From Aphanocapsa sp. GSE-SYN-MK-11-07L (GTDB lineage: Bacteria > Cyanobacteriota > Cyanobacteriia > Thermosynechococcales > Thermosynechococcaceae): a stretch of DNA of 34,150 nucleotides. Under the pieces are notes generated by a model, which saw only the letters and a list, made by a program, of their open reading frames with translations, was not told the DNA's origin and made no database searches. This document shows positions 33,301-34,150 of this stretch, one piece after another. Location: NCBI GenBank assembly GCA_019359715.1, contig JAHHGS010000123.1, positions 1 to 34,150 of the forward strand, given 5' to 3'. The translations under genes and the position numbers were made by a program. Within the stretch, counting starts at the first letter, position 1. Each line of letters starts with the position of its first letter.

Positions 33301-34043
33301 CAGCCTATCTTGCTCCGCGCACCCCCGTCGAGCAGGCGCTAACCCAAATTTGGCAGAACGTTTTGGGAGTTGAACCGATTGGTGTCAAAGACAACTTTTT
33401 CGCCCTTGGCGGTCATTCCCTCTTAGCGGTGCGGATGCTGACTCAGATTGAAAGTCAATTTGGCAAATGCCTGCCGATTACAACCCTGTTAGGCTGCGCC
33501 ACAATTGAAGCAGTATCAAATCTAATCCTCGATAGCCAGGAAGCAGATCTGGCAAGTAATCTGGTTGTTCTCAATCGGGGAGGAAGTAAACCTCCCCTAT
33601 TTTGTCTTTACGGTATTTTGCTCTATCAAGCATTGGCCAATCATTTGCATCCTGAGCAGCCTGTTTATGGGATATACCTGCAAGAGGAAGTTGAGCTGTT
33701 GAAGGCAGGCAAGATTGAAGCGTTTATGGCTAAGTTTTCCAATCTTGTTGGGGTCGCAACTCGATGCTTAGAGATGATTCGGACGCTGCAACCCCAAGGG
33801 CCCTACTATCTAGCCGGTGCGTCCTTAGGGGGAGCGATCGCCTATGAGATCGCCCAACAATTACAGGCCGCTGGAGAACAGGTGGCGCTCGTGGCGATGA
33901 TAGATACCTATAATCCCAATTGCGATCGCCGTCAGCCCTGGCACCAGCGCTGGCAGACCCATCGAGCATTACTGGCTAAGTATAAGTTGTCCTATCTGTG
34001 GCAAAAAACACTCCTCCAGCAGCAGGGTGCGACCTCAACTTGA
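30339..34043 (+). CDS. Single-module nonribosomal peptide synthetase (C-A-PCP-truncated TE)
   Basis: A 1234-residue enzyme. The condensation domain (about 15-450) opens LSPLQQGMLFESLY and has the active HHLLLDG at 152-158. The adenylation domain (about 470-985) has YIIYTSGSTGLPKG, NFDLSVFDIFG, TGDLGRYLPDG and NGKINRQALP; the binding-pocket residues read D-L-F-N-L-S-L-I-W-K by eye, one change from the cysteine code DLYNLSLIWK. The carrier protein has LGGHSLL with phosphopantetheine S1027. A thioesterase follows with GASLGG (S1162) and a probable catalytic D1189, but the protein ends 45 residues later, without the lid region and catalytic His. The GTG at 30339 and the ATG at 30363 are both possible starts, neither with a good ribosome site. 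The product is unknown. No partner NRPS genes lie in view. Confidence 0.9.
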   Translation: MSDLYPSVMAVAAEIEDSYFLSPLQQGMLFESLYGQQLGVNIEQVVCTLPEKLEVDLLKQAWSQVLEMHPVLRTSFEWSSLEQPIQKVHRSLQLPWTEYDWRDRSADQQAEQLQTFLNRDRQQGFRLTEAPLFRLTLFRLGETKYQLVWTFHHLLLDGRSLTLLLQEVFDLYDAVCRGQNLPLKPARPDYRQHIDWLQQQDVAAAKGFWQELLAGFASPTPLPLSARHLPDRSTGEKASIYLSAALTAGLQTFAQQHGFTPNTLIQAAWALLLNRYSGQEDVVFGATRACRHSGLLGAELMIGLLINTLPVRVQMPATASLIPWLQALRSQHLSIRTYEHTPLANVQTWSEVPPGIRLFESIVVFENYLLNTKLQQQGGLWQNRDVQQFEQPFYPLVLLAGLGCQLRLKILYDPRQFEPAAVDRILGNLQTLLAGMVANPDQSIASLPILSPAERQQLLSVESNATDVAYPDHLCLHHLFEAQVASQLQEIAVTCAGRSLSYQELNQQANQVAHALQKLGVGPEVPVGICLERSLAMVVGLLGILKAGGAYVPLDPTYPAARLTHIVADSQVAIVLTQTSLLPCFPAETITTLCLDQLQAELVSQSVENPASLVTTGNLAYIIYTSGSTGLPKGVLIEHRGAVNTILDINRRFQVGAGDRGLGVCSLNFDLSVFDIFGLLAAGGRIVLPKPASLPELSDWITLMQQEQITLWNSAPPVLQMVADYLGDRGLTLPASLRLVLLSGDWIPISLPGLVRQLKPANSPVEIISLGGATEASIWSIAYSIQAIDPNWKSIPYGRPLTNQQFYILDSQGDLAPLGAIGELYIGGQGVARGYHNRPDLNASKFRPDPFRQLGGGQLYRTGDLGRYLPDGNIEFLGRIDGQVKIRGFRVELAEIETVLSQHPKIRQSTVLLREDEPGKQSLVAYLVAAEAPASNELRQFLQLRLPEYMIPASFVWLTSLPLTPNGKINRQALPLPDLTDQVLAAATAYLAPRTPVEQALTQIWQNVLGVEPIGVKDNFFALGGHSLLAVRMLTQIESQFGKCLPITTLLGCATIEAVSNLILDSQEADLASNLVVLNRGGSKPPLFCLYGILLYQALANHLHPEQPVYGIYLQEEVELLKAGKIEAFMAKFSNLVGVATRCLEMIRTLQPQGPYYLAGASLGGAIAYEIAQQLQAAGEQVALVAMIDTYNPNCDRRQPWHQRWQTHRALLAKYKLSYLWQKTLLQQQGATST

Positions 34044-34095
34044 TTTAGGAAGTAAAAGGTGCTAATCCTAGGGAAACAATTTAGGCGGGAAAACT

Positions 34096-34150
34096 ATGGC
34101 AGCACGATTAATCAGTGTTGAGGGAGGTCAAGTCAAGATAGAAGTGACAA
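34096..34150 (+). CDS. Start of an unrecognised gene, cut by window edge
   Basis: An ATG at 34096, preceded by AGGCGGG, opens a frame reading MAARLISVEGGQVKIEVT to the edge. The short beta-rich opening resembles small trypsin-co-occurring (CU044_2847-type) proteins, but 18 codons are too few for an assignment. It lies 52 bases after the NRPS stop on the same strand. Confidence 0.45.
   Translation, partial: MAARLISVEGGQVKIEVT

Overview
This window is chromosomal DNA of a cyanobacterium. The evidence is a form IB Rubisco operon (rbcL-rbcX-rbcS), an allophycocyanin-type core subunit (apcF), a Ycf51 protein, a cyanobacterial-type glutamate-cysteine ligase, NtcA boxes at nitrogen genes, and many copies of the HIP1 octamer GCGATCGC. 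Large WD40-kinase and pentapeptide-repeat proteins and a nonribosomal peptide synthetase suggest a larger, probably filamentous genome. The genus cannot be fixed from the sequence alone.

Layout, left to right. (1) 1-122: the edge of an IS5-type insertion sequence. (2) 219-3527: a multidomain response regulator and a convergent malate:quinone oxidoreductase whose 3' ends overlap by 21 bases. (3) 3747-9732: a nitrogen block of ammonium transporter (amt), argD and type I glutamine synthetase (glnA). A perfect NtcA box lies upstream of amt/argD and another upstream of glnA. Inside this block is a divergent TetR regulator/GNAT acetyltransferase pair with two palindromic operators between them. (4) 10215-12941: apcF, gshA and an Anbu proteasome-like hydrolase. 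(5) 12941-15295, minus strand: an iron-type (GldA-like) dehydrogenase, a class I aminotransferase overlapping it by 4 bases, and then the Anbu gene 27 bases further on, probably one transcript. (6) 15335-21226: ycf51, a long pentapeptide-repeat protein, argJ, thiC behind a TPP riboswitch, and pgsA. (7) 21753-25051: rbcL, rbcX, rbcS and an exported beta-carbonic anhydrase. (8) 25359-29280: an SPFH/flotillin-like protein tightly followed by a Ser/Thr kinase fused to seven WD40 repeats. (9) 29251-30052: an accessory segment bounded by two identical 32-base direct repeats that look like solitary CRISPR repeats, holding a VapB-like antitoxin and a broken vapC. (10) 30339-34043: a one-module NRPS (C-A-PCP-TE) whose thioesterase is cut short, then the start of an unrecognised gene at the right edge.

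Functionally, most of the window is core metabolism: ammonium uptake and assimilation, arginine and thiamine synthesis, carbon fixation, light harvesting and glutathione synthesis. The accessory material lies at the IS edge and to the right of 25.3 kb. The points most worth a second look are the two CRISPR-like repeats around the decayed toxin-antitoxin pair, the NRPS with a cysteine-like specificity code and truncated thioesterase, the twin TetR operators, the Anbu operon context, and the perfect 11-base tandem repeat just upstream of rbcL.
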